Part shown: piece after piece, positions 1 to 12,449 of the stretch
How positions within the stretch are numbered: the first letter of the stretch is position 1
How the letters are laid out: every line of letters starts with the position of its first letter
Source: Lingula anatina
Taxonomy: Eukaryota; Brachiopoda; Lingulata; Lingulida; Lingulidae
Assembly: GCF_001039355.2 (NCBI RefSeq)
Contig: NW_019776155.1
Span: forward strand, 48,948 to 79,246
Length of the DNA: 30,299 nucleotides
Direction: 5' to 3'
Notes under the pieces: model-generated
Told to the model about the DNA's origin: nothing
Seen by the model: the letters and a program-made list of their open reading frames with translations, nothing else
The model's database searches: none
Program-made: the position numbers and the translations under genes

Positions 1-1712
1 AAGCTATTACAAAAAAAAAATTTAAATGGAAAAAATTTAAATGAAACAATCAATAAATGAACAAACAAAAAGATTACATTTGAAAATGAATTACTAGTAT
101 TATGTCCAGGTAAATATAAATACAGAATTTTCCATTCTTGCCATATGACAAATAATTGCATTACTGTTATTTCATTTGATTCAATGTACTCCTGTACTGG
201 TGCATACATTATATGATTTTGTACAATATGATGTGATGTGATGTGATATGATATAACATTGTTACATGATCAAGAATTTTGCATGTGCCATATGGTAACC
301 ACTTACTAAAACATGATTCTAGATTGATTCAGAGTGAACTGATACAATCAGATATGGATCAAGGGAGATGAATTAACAGTAAGTTAGGCCAGCCACCATT
401 AATCTATCTAACACTGAGTGACTTATTAATGGCCTTCTGTAATCTGAGCTGACGGCAACAGTCTAAAGACTGATTTATTTTCAGGGAACAATTTTTAGGA
501 GAGATACTGTATCTGTGTTCAGACACATTTGCAGAGAGGTAGTCATCCTTTTACATGGACGATAATATTTTCAGCAATTTGTGGTCTAGCAATATTCTAT
601 GGGCACTGTAGTGGACGCTGCTGTTAGCACGTATTACTCATTGTTTGAAAAAATGAAAAGAACAAAAAAAGTTTTGTCTTTGTTGGTTCCATATGTCAAC
701 CAAACTAATTAACTGGAAACTGTATCTGGTCACCATAACACCACTGACTGCCATTGAGTTAGTGCACGTTGGCCAGTGCACAACATTTTCTATTATCTCT
801 ATGCAATTACTATTGATCACATCATCAGACAATGCTCTGGAAACATACTGCTCTTTAGATTATTGCCAATGGGTGACATTATTCGCCCACTATGAAATCA
901 GTCAGTGATATCAAAACTATGACTAATAGAATTTCTAAAAGCATGATTAGAAAGTAATGGAAACTCTGTTTGCATTTGAGCTATCAAATTGAGTGCAATC
1001 AAGCCAGAAATCAACTAATAACCATAAGTGATTGCAACTGTCAACAAAGTGCTAGCTACTATAATATTAACATTTTACAGTATGAAAGATGGCTAGGGCC
1101 ATCCTGCTGATTAAACATAAAGTCTCAAGTAAATATGGACCAATGATTTCAGATAGCAATGACCAAGTTTCTAGCAACAGAAAAACATTACACACAACCT
1201 GAAATGGCAATATAGTTCTGAAATAAATACCTGACCATATGTATAACACTAGGTCTTAATTACATGTGATTTATCATTTTCTTTACCTAGATGACGTGCC
1301 ATATCTTCTAATTAAGAAACAGCCATACTGAGGGGTATATGATAATGCAAATCACACATAAGTAAATTTGCTCTAGGCTCAACAGGCAAACAGACAAGTT
1401 GAGGCAACTGTTTCAATACTACTGAAACTGCCTAGGCTTAGTTGCAATTATGCGCTTTTATATTGTTTAAAGCCTGGCTGTTTTTTTTGTGACATACTAA
1501 TTGATCATCATAAGCCACAACTAAGCAGTCTTCGATTTTTATGAGGCTTAATTAGCTCATTATTACATACATATACAAAGGTTCAAAGTGTAGAATTCAC
1601 TGCTTAGGGAAGTAAAACACACACACACACTTTACTTTATATATAAAACAGTTCTTTCTGACAGGTGGATACCACCTGTGACTATGATACCTGCTTTAAT
1701 TGTTTACCTCAC
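1..1712. other. AT-rich non-coding stretch, no supported gene
   Basis: I see no ORF here with coding character; the open frames are short and low-complexity. A short GATGT-type microsatellite lies at about 226-256 and a CA run at about 1617-1630. CpG is rare. The stretch is probably intronic sequence of the minus-strand gene whose first exon is at 3431-3556, or intergenic DNA. Confidence 0.5.
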
Positions 1713-1769
1713 CTGTGTTCCATCAACTGATGTGTAGATGGGGGTAATTAAATCAATAATCCCATTTTT
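1713..1769 (-). CDS. Possible internal exon of the unidentified minus-strand gene
   Basis: On the minus strand this stretch is flanked by an AG (TTCTAAG) and by a good donor (CACAG/GTGAGG). It is exactly 19 codons, open in phase 0, and reads KNGIIDLITPIYTSVDGTQ. The first exon of the same-strand gene at 3431-3556 also ends in phase 0, so the two could be joined. The polypyrimidine tract before the acceptor is weak and I do not recognise the peptide. Another weaker phase-0 candidate lies at about 1976-2038. This is a tentative call from splice geometry only. Confidence 0.28.
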
Positions 1770-3430
1770 CTTAGAACCTTTACATTAACTTATGCAAAGA
1801 AAATCCATACTGGACGAAGGTATGTGGTAAAACTTGTATGTGTATAATTTGTGCATCATACAGTTTATGTGTGGCTGGAAAGTCTTGTGCAAGTTCATCA
1901 TGTAAAAAGTGAATTATATAGAACTTATTAAGTGTGAATACACTACAGATCTATAGTTGAAAATGTCTGCTTACCAAACAAAATGTCTTTAAAAAAACTA
2001 TTAATCCATAATGTTGAAATTGCCAATGGTGAGTAACCTGTATGTGATGATGTTAACATATGACATCAAATATCTTCAAACATAACCCTGGGTCAAGAAC
2101 CTATTTATTTATTTTTTCTATTTTAATTCAAATTACTATTCTTAAATCATATTCCTTTATTACTACTAAAATCATGTTGAAAATATAAATTCAAATAGCA
2201 AATCTAAAATTTAGTTTCATGTAATTGAGCCTTCAAATGAAACTGACACAGAAATTTCTGTTTCATTTGATGGCTTAATCACATATTGATTCTTACGTTC
2301 ATTTCTTTCTGAAAATACACATCCCTCTCTGTGGTGTCAAACCACATTCAAATTGCCTTTTAAAAGGTTAATTGACAGCAATGAAAACAAGGCAAAGCAG
2401 TTGGAAAAATACATATCAATTTTAAATTTAAATTCTGTGTATATGCACTAATGTTAACAATGCTTTACATGACTTGTTAACACAGCAGATCTCATAACAG
2501 CTGCTGTGCAGATAAAGGTAAAAAGAAAAATCAATAAAATGAACAATGTTTTAGTTTTCCTCCAACATATGGCTTTCTTTGTAACAAAGACAGGTTTGAA
2601 ATTAATACTTGTGTAATCCAGGTATAACCAATACATGAATACGCTTATACAATTAAATTCTTACCTCAGTCTGTGAATGTGTAGAAGCCAAACTAGATAC
2701 ACTGTGATTTTGCAAACATATAAACACATATTACCTTAAAAAACTATGCATAGTTTTAAAAGGTAATCAAAGCTAGCTGCTTGAAATGATGTTGGCCTCT
2801 TCAGTTAATTTAACAATAGCTCTGTTACTAATCATTGAAAAATGCATGCAATTTTACAAGCTAACACAAACATTACCAAGGGTTATTTATCGCCAAAAAC
2901 ATATAAATACTAATAAATACTAGAAGATAAATAAATAAATAATTCTACTTTTCATATGATCCTAGTTCTATATAATGACCACAGAGATAAAAATCAAAGA
3001 CCTGTTTTATTGAACTTGATTATAATAGCTCTGTTAAAAGCAATTGTGCTGAACCACGAAACAATTCATCATTTATTTATATAAAATCAAAGTGAATTAA
3101 AAACTGTTTAAAGAATATCCCCCATTGAAAAAAGATCTTGTCAAACTGATCAAACAACAGACAGCACTGGCCAGCTTTTGTCCCCCCCCTCCCCCCCGCC
3201 TTCCCTCCAAAATCTGTTTATCTAAACAAAAATGAAAGGCACACACATATATGAATTTACTTTAAAAATCAGGCTTTAAGGGGAGCAATAGGTAAACGAA
3301 GGGTTAGACAGTACTATTGCTGAACACTTTATACCACTTTTACTTCTCCCTGACTACTAGACGCAGACATACAGCTGGAAAAGCAATATAGTAATAAGCT
3401 GACGCTGAAGTGAACTAAGTTTAGACTCAC

Positions 3431-3556
3431 CTGCTTGCTATGTTTCTCAATATTCAAAACGTGTACTTTTCCTTTGAGGATCACCCTTTCGCTAACATCG
3501 GATGCAGCACCACTGTATTTTTCTGATCGACTTCTGTCTCTGCTGAATCTACTCAT
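3431..3556 (-). CDS. First coding exon of an unidentified gene with a basic Arg/Ser-rich N-terminus
   Basis: The exon starts with ATG at 3554-3556 on the minus strand and runs 42 codons to a consensus donor (AAGCAG/GTGAGTC). The peptide begins MSRFSRDRSRSEKYSG, an Arg/Ser-rich start like those of nuclear or splicing-related proteins, and continues with ERVILKGKVHVLNIEKHSKQ. I do not recognise the family. The frame continues into the intron and stops at about 3329. The gene is head-to-head with SCPEP1, its start 291 bp from the SCPEP1 ATG, and local CpG density is raised as expected for a promoter-proximal exon. The rest of the gene should lie below 3430 and beyond the left edge. That it is a real first exon is fairly likely; its function is unknown. 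Confidence 0.55.
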
Positions 3557-3847
3557 CGCCCAGCACTTCCCTCCACCAAGAATTTTATGATGTACTCGAC
3601 CCCATTCTGCAGGGTCACTTCCTGGAAGGGTAACGTCTTCATGTAGACGTTTATGATAAAATCATGAAATGAAGATTATGTTTACGTGGTCTTTTTGTGG
3701 GCGAGCGTTTTTGTATAAGTGTTGTAGTGACTAACCTCAAAATTTTGTCTTTTTTACATTTGGATGCATAAATTACAACGGTGAGATAGTGTTTATTGTA
3801 CAGGCATGTTCAAGTTTAGCGTCAGCGTACATTGTGATAATCCCAAC
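3557..3847. promoter_or_regulatory. Shared (bidirectional) promoter region between two divergent genes
   Basis: This 291-bp interval lies between the ATG of the minus-strand gene and the SCPEP1 ATG, so it must hold both 5' UTRs and transcription starts. I count roughly 19 CpG in 3361-3960, against about 3 in a typical 600 bp of this half of the window, so it behaves like a small CpG island. No clear TATA box sits at a convincing distance from either start. Divergent housekeeping promoters of this type are common in animals; joint regulation is inferred. Confidence 0.55.
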
Positions 3848-5996
3848 ATGGCGGGTAGCAGAAGCCATTTGATTTCCTTGTTTATCGTGCTAGGAGTCAT
3901 TCATGGAACCCAGAGCTGTGAGTTATGTCATGAGTGCTGAAAAAAGCATAAAGCGTTATTTTGTGACCATCAAAGTTATGGAAAACCTAAAGCATTTTGA
4001 AAAAGACATTCTTTTCAATTATATTTTTACCTATTCATCTGCACTTTGGTACTGACTGATCTCGTGACAAGATGTGCAATCATGCTGGGATCGTATGTTG
4101 CCTCAGAATACACCAGAAAGGTCGTATGCACCTTCTCCTCTATGCTTGGGAAGCAAAAGGAACTGCTATACTGTTATAGCTTTAAATGCATTTGAATTTC
4201 CTTGAATGAATGATCTTTTTTTTTTCAATTTCAATTTTTATGTAGACAAACAGCTGAAACACACATACCAGGAAGCTAAACAACGATGGAATTATGTCCA
4301 AGTGCGACAGAATGCTCACATGTTTTGGTGGCTTTACTACACAACAGCAAGCACCAACTACCAGTCCAAGCCTCTGGTATTGTGGCTACAGGTAATGTTA
4401 AATGAAATATATCGATCTTAGCTCATGTCACATATACTTATATAACCTATGTTTCAGATAAAATTGAATTTAGCTAATGCAGAAAATGAAAATTTTCTTT
4501 CTTTTCCAACTGGCCACTGATTGGATAAAGCAAAAATTAGTACAAGGAGACTATAGATGATGTACATGTAAATAACTGAGGAAGAATCGATCAGTATTAT
4601 CCAAACCTCAAACAACTAGATTATTAATATATTAAAATTATTTTTAAAAAAGATGTATGATATATCTCTGATTTACAAGTATGAAGCTGGGGAAACAATC
4701 ACTGTCATACACTGAGACCTGCAAATTAGTTGCCAAGAATATCCATGCTCTCTTTGAGAGGAATATTATATTCCGAAGTTCCCAACAAAACTTTGGAAAA
4801 CAATACATTCAGGAAACTAATGAAGCAGGTCCATAGCCAGGAATTTTAAAAGGGGGGCTCTTTTTCTGAAAAAGTGAACTTTTTACCTTGAAACCTTCAC
4901 ATACCTAGATAAAATTTTACCCAGAGGGTACTGTTTCCTGGCCAAAAAGGGGGGTTCTTTTGAACCCCCCAGAACCCCCCTGACTACGGGCCTGTGAAGT
5001 AGTCTCCCATAGTGAAGTACATGCATAGTGAAGGGTGGATGCTACATGTATATGACATTGAAGGAGTAAAAACGACAAAAAATGTTTATTATATAGGTTA
5101 CTCACTTAAAAAATTTCTTTGTTATATAGGGTTTATTTTATAAGCATTTTTAATGATGTGGCTTATATCATAAACATTCTTTGTCAAGTTTAGATTTGAT
5201 TCATTCTCCTCCACATATCATCTGACACTTTTAATTCTTGCACTTCAGAGTACAGGCACTGCTTCATTATATAATTAGTTCCCTGAATGTATTACAATCC
5301 AACATTATTCTGTTGGGATTGTAGTATTCTAATACAAAATGTTCAGTTAACATTTTTATTTACAGAGATAAATTTTAACTTATTTGCTGGCCTCGGTTTA
5401 TGATAGTAATTTCTTCCATGGCTTCATACACGTACACGTAGAACACGGGTATATTATCCATTATTTTGAAAAATATTTAATATAGTTTTGTAGTAAACAG
5501 GATTGTCAATCAATTGAATAATTAATGACGTGATTTGGCATGCTTGGGCATTCAATTGACCTGATTTTTTTTTTCATATTTTCAAGGGTGGACCTGGAGG
5601 TTCTTCAACAGGTTTTGGCAATTTTGGAGAAATAGGGCCTTTAGATGTCAATCAAAATCCCAGGCGTACAACTTGGGTAAATTTCAGATGTATTTCAATT
5701 TGTAAATTCAGACATGGAATTTCACACATAATGTTAAAATTATGCTAGAATGTTTGTGAGTATTTACATTTAGTCTTCTAATATGTAATGTTCAGTTAAT
5801 GTTTTGAATTTACAGAATTTGAATTTCAAAAATTTCCTCATTTTATAGGATACGTAAAAATTGTTTTCATTTTTAAAATTTTGATATAGGATCTTCACTT
5901 TTTTATTGCAAAAGTTCACTAAAGTACAATTTGAAAAGGTATGATTTAAAATTAAATATACACTCAATCTCTCTCCCTTTCTCTCTCTTTCACTCA

Positions 5997-6030
<34 letters not shown>

Positions 6031-9000
6031 GAAATATCTATAATAAACAGTGAAATGGATGAGACAATAAAGTACAGAACAAATATAAACTTCAGGATAT
6101 TAACTTTGTTTGTGTATGTTTAATATAAATTATATACTTAATTGTATTTCAAATCTTTGGTTAACCGTATCACTGTCACGTAACTTTAATTTGGCTTGCA
6201 GCTGTCCAAGGTGAGCCTGTTATTTATAGACAATCCTGTGGGAGCTGGCTTCAGTTATGTCACTGATGACTCGGCATACACTACCAACAATGACATGATT
6301 GCTGCAGATCTACTTACAGTGCTTATGGCCTTTTTGAAGGAATTACCAGACTTCAGGGTAGCTATCATTACCTGGTATCTACATGCACATGTGAAGCCTG
6401 GCCTGAAAACCAGTGTTACGCACAAGATTTGTGGTTGTCATAGTTTAGAGACTTTGGCCTGTTGCAACTGTAACAGTATAGACACCATTGCGCTTCACTA
6501 GCTGCTCAGTTTGATATGTAAAGAGGTTTATACTATAGCTAGATGTCCAACAAGAGGAATATTTATACTACAGTATGAAATGAATAATAAACCACATACA
6601 CTACAGAAAAGGGAATGGAAGATAATGTCGAAACCATGCTTATGTTTAATTTTCAGGTGTTTGTTTATTTTTAGACCATACCCTTCTTTATCTTTTGTGA
6701 ATCCTATGGAGGCAAAATGACAGCTGGCTTTAGTTTGGCTCTGCAGAAGGTAGTTTGGAATGCTTTACATATTATAGAATTTGAGAATAGTAGATTTTAA
6801 AGTTGGCACAACATAAACTACTGCGTAAGAGTCCATGTTGACATTTTTAAAGGATACTAAAACTGTTCTGTTACTACAGAAAGGCCATTTTTTGAGAACA
6901 GTTTGTTTTATTGGTTTCTTTACTTTTTTATTCTTTGTTCTCATATTATCATTTCAGGCCATTATAGCCAGGCAAATTGATTGCAATTTCAAGGGTTTTG
7001 CTCTGGGTGACTCCTGGATCTCACCCTGGGACTCCACATTTACATGGGGACCTTACTTGAAGGCTACGGTAAGGTAGTACAGATGCTTATGTAAAATAGG
7101 AAGAGTATTTTTAGAACTATAAACTTTTAGAAGTGGTGTTACCAGTGAAAGGTAAAATATTACCAGGAGACTGCAAATTATTCTTGTCCTTTTTCATTTT
7201 TTGAAGATTAATTAAAAATTTGTCTGGTGCAAGAGATTAACACAATCTATGTTATGATCTTAATGCGTTTTTGCACTTTCAGTCTCTTATTGATGAACAT
7301 GGACTACAGCTTATTAATGGTAGTGTTGTGGTGGCCAGAAAAGCTTACGACAATGGGAAGTATGGGTTAGCGACTGATGAATGGGGGAAGACACAAGAAA
7401 TATTGGAAAGTCTTACTGGTGGAGTGAACTTCTACAACATCCTACAGTGGAACAGCCAGGAAGATACCAAACACAGTTACAAGAAGTACAAAGAGCAATC
7501 TATATTTGGTAAATATAAAATTATGGTCTACCTGAGCCGATAGGATTTTAGAAGAGATCTGATAGAACAGATACTCTATGCTCTAGTGGATGAAAACAAT
7601 TATACAGGTCTGTAGCCATCCTACGAGTAATAAGATATCTTTATCATGATTGTACACATCTAAAAAATTAATTTTGCAACCTTTGATATTCCATATTTTA
7701 TCCCCTTCTTAATTTTAACTAGAAAAAATCTACAGATGTTTTACTTCCTTCTTTTAGAAAGGCTTGTCCATAGAAACTTGGCACATTTAAGCAGTGATTC
7801 CCTGGATCAGTTGATGAATGGACCAATTAGAAAAAAATTGGGGATCATCCCACGTAATGTTACTTGGGGAGGTTAGTAAAATTGAGCTGAATTATACTGA
7901 ATCACAATTAGAATTGGGGAAAATGTTCCATTTATTATGAAATATGTAAATTCTGTGTATTTTTTATTGTGATGTTGCAGTTTTGGGTGTACTTTTTTAT
8001 GTTGATTTAAAAAAAAAAGGTTTTGAAGAAAAAATAAATTTAATAATTCTACTAAACTGTCTCTATAAACATGAATTAAAAAATATGTTGTTCAGGATAT
8101 TCAAAAGTTTTCTATTTATGTTCCTTCTCAGGTCAGTCTGATAAGGTGTTTGAGCACCTAAAAGAGGACTTCATGAAACCTGTAGTAAATGTTGGTGAGC
8201 ATCAGGTTTGATTTTGAATATTTGTGTGCTGCTGAAAATTGACTAATTTTTTGTACATTGTTATCAAAACTTCTGGTCTGTAAAAAGGCAGGAAGATGTA
8301 TTTGAAAGAACGTCCCTTTTGGCTGGAAAGGTCCACTCTGAGTCAAAATCTTATTCTGTGAGATTCCTCAAGTTGGGTCAAGCAAGGACATAAAAGGTCC
8401 ACTTAAAAAAGGTATCCTCCCCTTAATAATGCTGGCTACAGGCTTTAACCTACAAAGGGAATTTGGATATTTTACCAAGTTTTTTTAAGAGACCAGATTT
8501 ATAATTCTTATATTGACACAAAATATAGTTTTGTACAAATTTCTAGCATAGAAAGTGAACTTTTATTTTCTTTATATTCCAGTTGATGAGCTTCTTAGAA
8601 TGTCAAATCTTTCAGTAAACATTTATACTGGGCAGTTGGACCTAATAGTTGACACTTTGGGTAAATATTGCATGCTTGTAAGGGCAGGTGTGCCAGGCAG
8701 TTTGATTTAGATAATGAAAGTACAGAAATTAAAAGAAACATGCCTTTGGTGCATTAAGAATACGAGTAACAAAGTCCACTTTCTCTCAGTTATGATGTGG
8801 TAATCAAATATGCTACAAATTCAACTTTTAGGTTTTTTCTTTTGCATGGCTGAAGCTAAATGAACATTACACACATTTCCACAGGAAGACAAGGTTTTAC
8901 CAGCAAAGGATGTAAAGTCGCTGTGATGAAAACAGGGCATCTCCAAAGAAAACCCCCAGTAATTTTAAGGCAACTAATAAAAATGTCTTGCTTCATCTTT

Positions 9001-9592
9001 TTCAATACTTGATAAGTACCAAGTTCAGGAATAAGCTTTGAAATTAATTTCTTTATTTAGGCACTGAGGCATGGGTTCAAAAACTTACCTGGCCATACTT
9101 ACATCAGTTCAATACAGCTAAAAGGAAACCTCTGCTGGATCCCTTGAAGAAAAATCCCATTGCATTTGTCAAGCAGTACAAGAATCTGGGTTTCTATTGG
9201 ATTCTTGATGCTGGACACATGGTAAATTTAAGGTTTCCATTTTCTGGAGAAGGCATCAATATAACATTCATTGAAAGGTCACACTCATCTCAAATTCTTG
9301 TCTAATGTGCAAGATATTTACACAGGCTTGTAGTAATGTTAATTGTAAAGCGCATTTTAGGATTTCCCTTATTGTCATTAAGTTGTTTGGCTCACATGGC
9401 AAGTGCTGAAGAGACGGATGTAAGGCATCAATTTTTGCTAGCTTAATAATGGAAAAGGTTTCTTTTTCTACAGATTTTATAAGATTAAGTGTCCAAAAAC
9501 CCAAGATGACCCTTTTCTTTCTTTTAATTCTTCAGGTACCTGCAGATGCAGGGGAGGCGGCACTGATGATGTTGGACATGGTGACATCATAA
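3848..9592 (+). CDS. SCPEP1: Retinoid-inducible serine carboxypeptidase (peptidase S10), complete 12-exon gene
   Basis: The coding exons are 3848-3917, 4246-4391, 5587-5676, 6202-6357, 6675-6749, 6958-7068, 7283-7508, 7758-7871, 8132-8194, 8583-8660, 9061-9221 and 9536-9592. All joins keep frame at GT-AG sites and give 448 residues, close to the vertebrate protein (about 450). A hydrophobic signal peptide covers residues 1-20 (HLISLFIVLGVIHG), placing the enzyme in the secretory or lysosomal route. The S10 substrate-binding motif GGPGGSSTGFGNF starts exon 3. The catalytic Ser is in ESYGG (about residue 164, codon 6702-6704), the Asp in GQLDLIV (about 370) and the His in DAGHM (about 429). DNPVGAGFSY and LGDSWISP are also family signatures. 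The family removes C-terminal residues from peptides; the physiological substrate of this member is unknown. The exon 2 start and every intron were placed by homology and splice consensus. Nothing suggests a pseudogene. Confidence 0.96.
4826..4994. mobile_element. 169-bp non-autonomous hAT-like MITE in SCPEP1 intron 2
   Basis: The ends are imperfect 16-bp terminal inverted repeats: CAGGTCCATAGCCAGG at 4826-4841 and the reverse complement of CAGGCCCGTAGTCAGG at 4979-4994 (three mismatches). They are flanked by the direct repeat TGAAG (4821-4825 and 4995-4999), a 5-bp target-site duplication. A perfect internal palindrome with nine-base arms GGGGGGTTC/GAACCCCCC lies at 4949-4970. The element is too short to encode a transposase. 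The CAGG start recalls hAT elements; most hATs make 8-bp duplications, so the superfamily is an inference. Confidence 0.75.
5966..6028. repeat. CT-rich tract followed by (CA)n microsatellite in SCPEP1 intron 3
   Basis: A CT-rich stretch (about 5966-5994) runs into an uninterrupted CA run of about 15 units ending near 6028. On the reverse strand it translates as a spurious Cys-Val repeat. Confidence 0.9.
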
Positions 9593-10562
9593 AACAATAT
9601 TTTCCACATTCCTTTTTAAGATATCAGTGAGAAATGCCAGATGATAATGGAGGAAGCAAAATATGCTGTTAAGGAGACCTCTCTCCAGTCTGGACATTTT
9701 AGTGATTTGCATAAAGCAAAAATGGCAAAGAAATAATGGAGATAATTTCTTAAAGATACATAAACGAGAGAATCTGCACTCCAACATAGAGATATCAGTA
9801 CCAGATTCTTTGCATAAGTAAAATCCACATGCCAAAAACAAAATCTCTTGGGCAGTAGAAAAAAGGCTTTTAACCTGCATGGTCTTCAAATTGTGGTAAA
9901 TTTTTCCTCCAGTCCCTAAAGGACAGAAATTAATATCCGTTTTCGAAAAAGAATGTAACTAAAAATTTGTGGAATTTCTTTCACCTATATTATTTGAAAC
10001 ACTCTGGAGGTATTTAATTGAGTTTAGTGGCAATAGTTTGACATAAATACCAGCTTAATGTGCTTCTTTACTCATATCGCTTCCGCCTGCAGTTCAGCTT
10101 CACAGCATTCATGTTACTTTGTCGATAATAACATATCACATATTGATCTTGAGGAATATTTTTTACAATGCTAACAATTTGATTTAAACTAGTGAACTAC
10201 TTGGCTGAGGAAAATTGTATTATGACTTTTCTTCTGAAAATTAGCAGCAGGGATGTCTAATTAAATTTTTTATTTGGACTATTTATTTTGTCAGCAATAT
10301 TTACACTTTTATTATACTTGAATATGTCAAATTATATAATATAATGCTTGCCCACTTTATGGGTGACCAACATAAGCATAAGTAGGTACAAGTTCTGTAA
10401 AAGATCTTGCAAGAAAATTTTTTGATTTAACTTATTACACATCTTTCATATGTCAGAAGATAACACAATAAAATTTTTAAAATATATAATTTGAATAGAC
10501 TTTATTACTCTTCATTGTTCTTTAAAATAAACCTTTCTATAAATGTGAGTAAATCAAATAAA
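9593..10562 (+). other. SCPEP1: SCPEP1 3' UTR with candidate poly(A) signals
   Basis: No further coding exon follows the TAA at 9590-9592. Three AATAAA hexamers occur at 10467-10472, 10526-10531 and 10557-10562, the first plausible cluster on this strand. A 3' UTR of roughly 0.9-1 kb is therefore likely. The minus-strand ORFs in this stretch have no splice context or recognisable domain. Confidence 0.5.
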
Positions 10563-11968
10563 GATTACATTCCTTGGAATGACATCTCTTCTTTTTGAAA
10601 ATTAATCAATTCAGATGTTCCTCCAATTAACAGTTCATAGTTTATCATGGCCACAGTCAAACTGATTCAATATTTCTTGTCCGTCTTTAGTAATGACTTG
10701 CATGCGTTCGGGTAACTGTCCTTTGACATCTGATAATGCCTAAATATCTGACAACAACCAGATATGACCAATCAGTGCAGGGCAATGCCTTGTCTAAAAA
10801 AATGTCTTTATAGTTTATTTTCAGACAACTTTTTTGTAGTCTCCACTACACTGACTACATCCAGATACAAAACCCAAGTGCCATCTCATCATCTATCATT
10901 ATTAAACATCCTCCATTTTTACAATTGACATATTTCTAAAACAATTAATCTTAAACATAGAAAGAGCTGTCTGACACTTTCCTAAATACTGCAATGTCAT
11001 TCTACTTTCTAGCTACTGTATGTGAAAAAATATACCGAGTAATTAGAAATAGACATTCTACTCTTGACTAGAATAAAAACCACTCAACGCGTACCTCTTC
11101 TATTTTGTTTCTTACTGAGAATTTTTAAAAACTTTTAACAATATTTTTAATGACTCAAAAAAATTACAGCAACCAACTCAACTTTTAGTTATAACTGATA
11201 TTGGTTATCAAAATCAACTTTATTACGATTACATGCAAATGCTTCCAGTTCTCTCAAAACATTTAACATATCAAGTAAGTATTTTTTAAAAATTGATTTG
11301 ATTCACAACAGAATTAGCAATCATCATTACACAACAACTGAGAAGTATGATATGGACGGTAAAAGTGTGTGAAGCAGTTTAGCATTCAATGTTCCTTTCA
11401 GAATAATTCAAAATACTCCACCTTCATATTAACTTCTTATCTCCACGTACTGACTGAAATGATCCTTTGCTGGTGCAACTGAAATAAAACTGCATGAAAA
11501 ATACAACTGCCAAGCAGTTGTTCTTGTTTGCAATTTCTTTCCCAAAGAAAGGCATATTTAAAAATGGAATTTTGAGGTGAGAAAATAAATGCCCTAGTGC
11601 TTGAACCTGTTGAAGGGGTTTTCAAGAAAACAGGAATGGAAAGAATTCCAGTAATCCCAAATTGGAGCATTTGCCTTGCCCTTCCCAAAAAACTCTTAGA
11701 GTGACATCAGTCACGAAATTGGTCCAAGCTTATCAGAGGTCATCAAACAATCCACTTCATATTGAAAAGTTTTTTAAAGAAAAATTGACAAGTTTCTGGA
11801 GAAGCCAGAAGACTAAAAATGTACCCTGTACCCCATCACCTCCCTTCCTTGAGTGACCTAACTCAGTAATTTCATTATGGAATTAAACCTATCTGTTAAA
11901 AGAAGCTGTTTGCACACACAGTAGGAAAACGTGGAATAAATATGTACTAATTTACAAATTAAAACGAT
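10563..11968. other. Non-coding stretch, nothing recognised
   Basis: AT-rich sequence with no convincing ORF, RNA gene or repeat. It lies between the convergent 3' ends of SCPEP1 (plus) and ZNF207 (minus). It may hold distal 3' UTR of ZNF207: the minus-strand poly(A) hexamer appears as TTTATT at about 11218 on the plus strand. Confidence 0.4.
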
Positions 11969-12027
11969 GTCACCAACATATGTTGGGGGCCATTGTTAGC
12001 CCAACAGCAAGACTGTCTTGCTGTGAC
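11969..12027. repeat. Cloverleaf element, copy 1 (59 nt)
   Basis: It folds as GTC/GAC closing stem, one unpaired A, hairpin CCAACA/TGTTGG with a 2-nt loop, hairpin GGGC/GCCC with an 8-nt loop, one A, then hairpin ACAGCAAGAC/GTCTTGCTGT with a 1-nt loop as written (a real fold would open the last pairs). It has the longest third arm of the four copies. About 10 nt downstream is ACTTGCCT, also found just after copy 3. Strand of action is unknown because both strands fold. Confidence 0.75.
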
Positions 12028-12287
12028 GGACTAAGGCACTTGCCTGTCACAGTGTCCCATGTGTCACAGCAGCAGATGCTCACCTCTCCCTCTCATCTTC
12101 AACACTGTACAACAAAGGAGAGAGAAGTGTGTTACTAGCAGTTCTAGAAGCTTGCACTGACTGCAAGCTCATGTCTATTTATGTTTCTTGTGTGAATTAG
12201 GATTAGCACAGAAAACTTACTGTCTTAGTGAATTTTGAAATAAGCAAGCAAAAATGTGTGTGAAGCGCCATAATTCTTTCTCTTTTT

Positions 12288-12343
12288 GTCACCAACATGT
12301 GTTGGGGGCTGATGCCCAACAACAGAATTAAATCTGTTGTGAC
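12288..12343. repeat. Cloverleaf element, copy 2 (56 nt)
   Basis: The layout is the same as copy 1: GTC, A, CCAACA/TGTTGG, GGGC-TGAT-GCCC, A, ACAACAGA-ATTAAA-TCTGTTGT, GAC. Compared with copy 1, the fourth pair of the third arm is A-T instead of G-C and the distal arm is different yet still paired, so pairing rather than sequence is kept. Confidence 0.8.
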
Positions 12344-12394
12344 TAAATATCGTAACGGTGCTTGATTCCAGGACATCAAAAGGGATAAAAATCC

Positions 12395-12449
12395 ATCACC
12401 AACCAAAAAGGTTGGGGACCTTGTGGCCCAACAACATTTCTGTTGTGAC
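12395..12449. repeat. Cloverleaf element, copy 3 (55 nt), closing pair weakened
   Basis: The first arm is CCAACC/GGTTGG with an AAAAA loop, a compensated A-T to C-G change at the last pair. The second arm is GGG(A)CC/GGCCC with a bulged or mismatched A. The third arm is ACAACA-TTTC-TGTTGT. The closing GTC is ATC here, so one outer pair is lost. It starts 107 bp after copy 2. Confidence 0.75.

Noticed and set aside
4917-5105. Minus-strand ORF containing ARSQGGSGG-type peptide
   Set aside because: It is translation of the MITE terminus and its G-rich palindrome, a common artefact of repeats, not a gene.
5770-6027. Minus-strand ORF starting with a Cys-Val repeat
   Set aside because: It is translation of the (CA)n microsatellite within an SCPEP1 intron.
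9587-9889. Minus-strand 100-codon ORF antisense to the SCPEP1 3' UTR
   Set aside because: Low-complexity composition, no domain and no splice sites; expected by chance in the complement of a 3' UTR.
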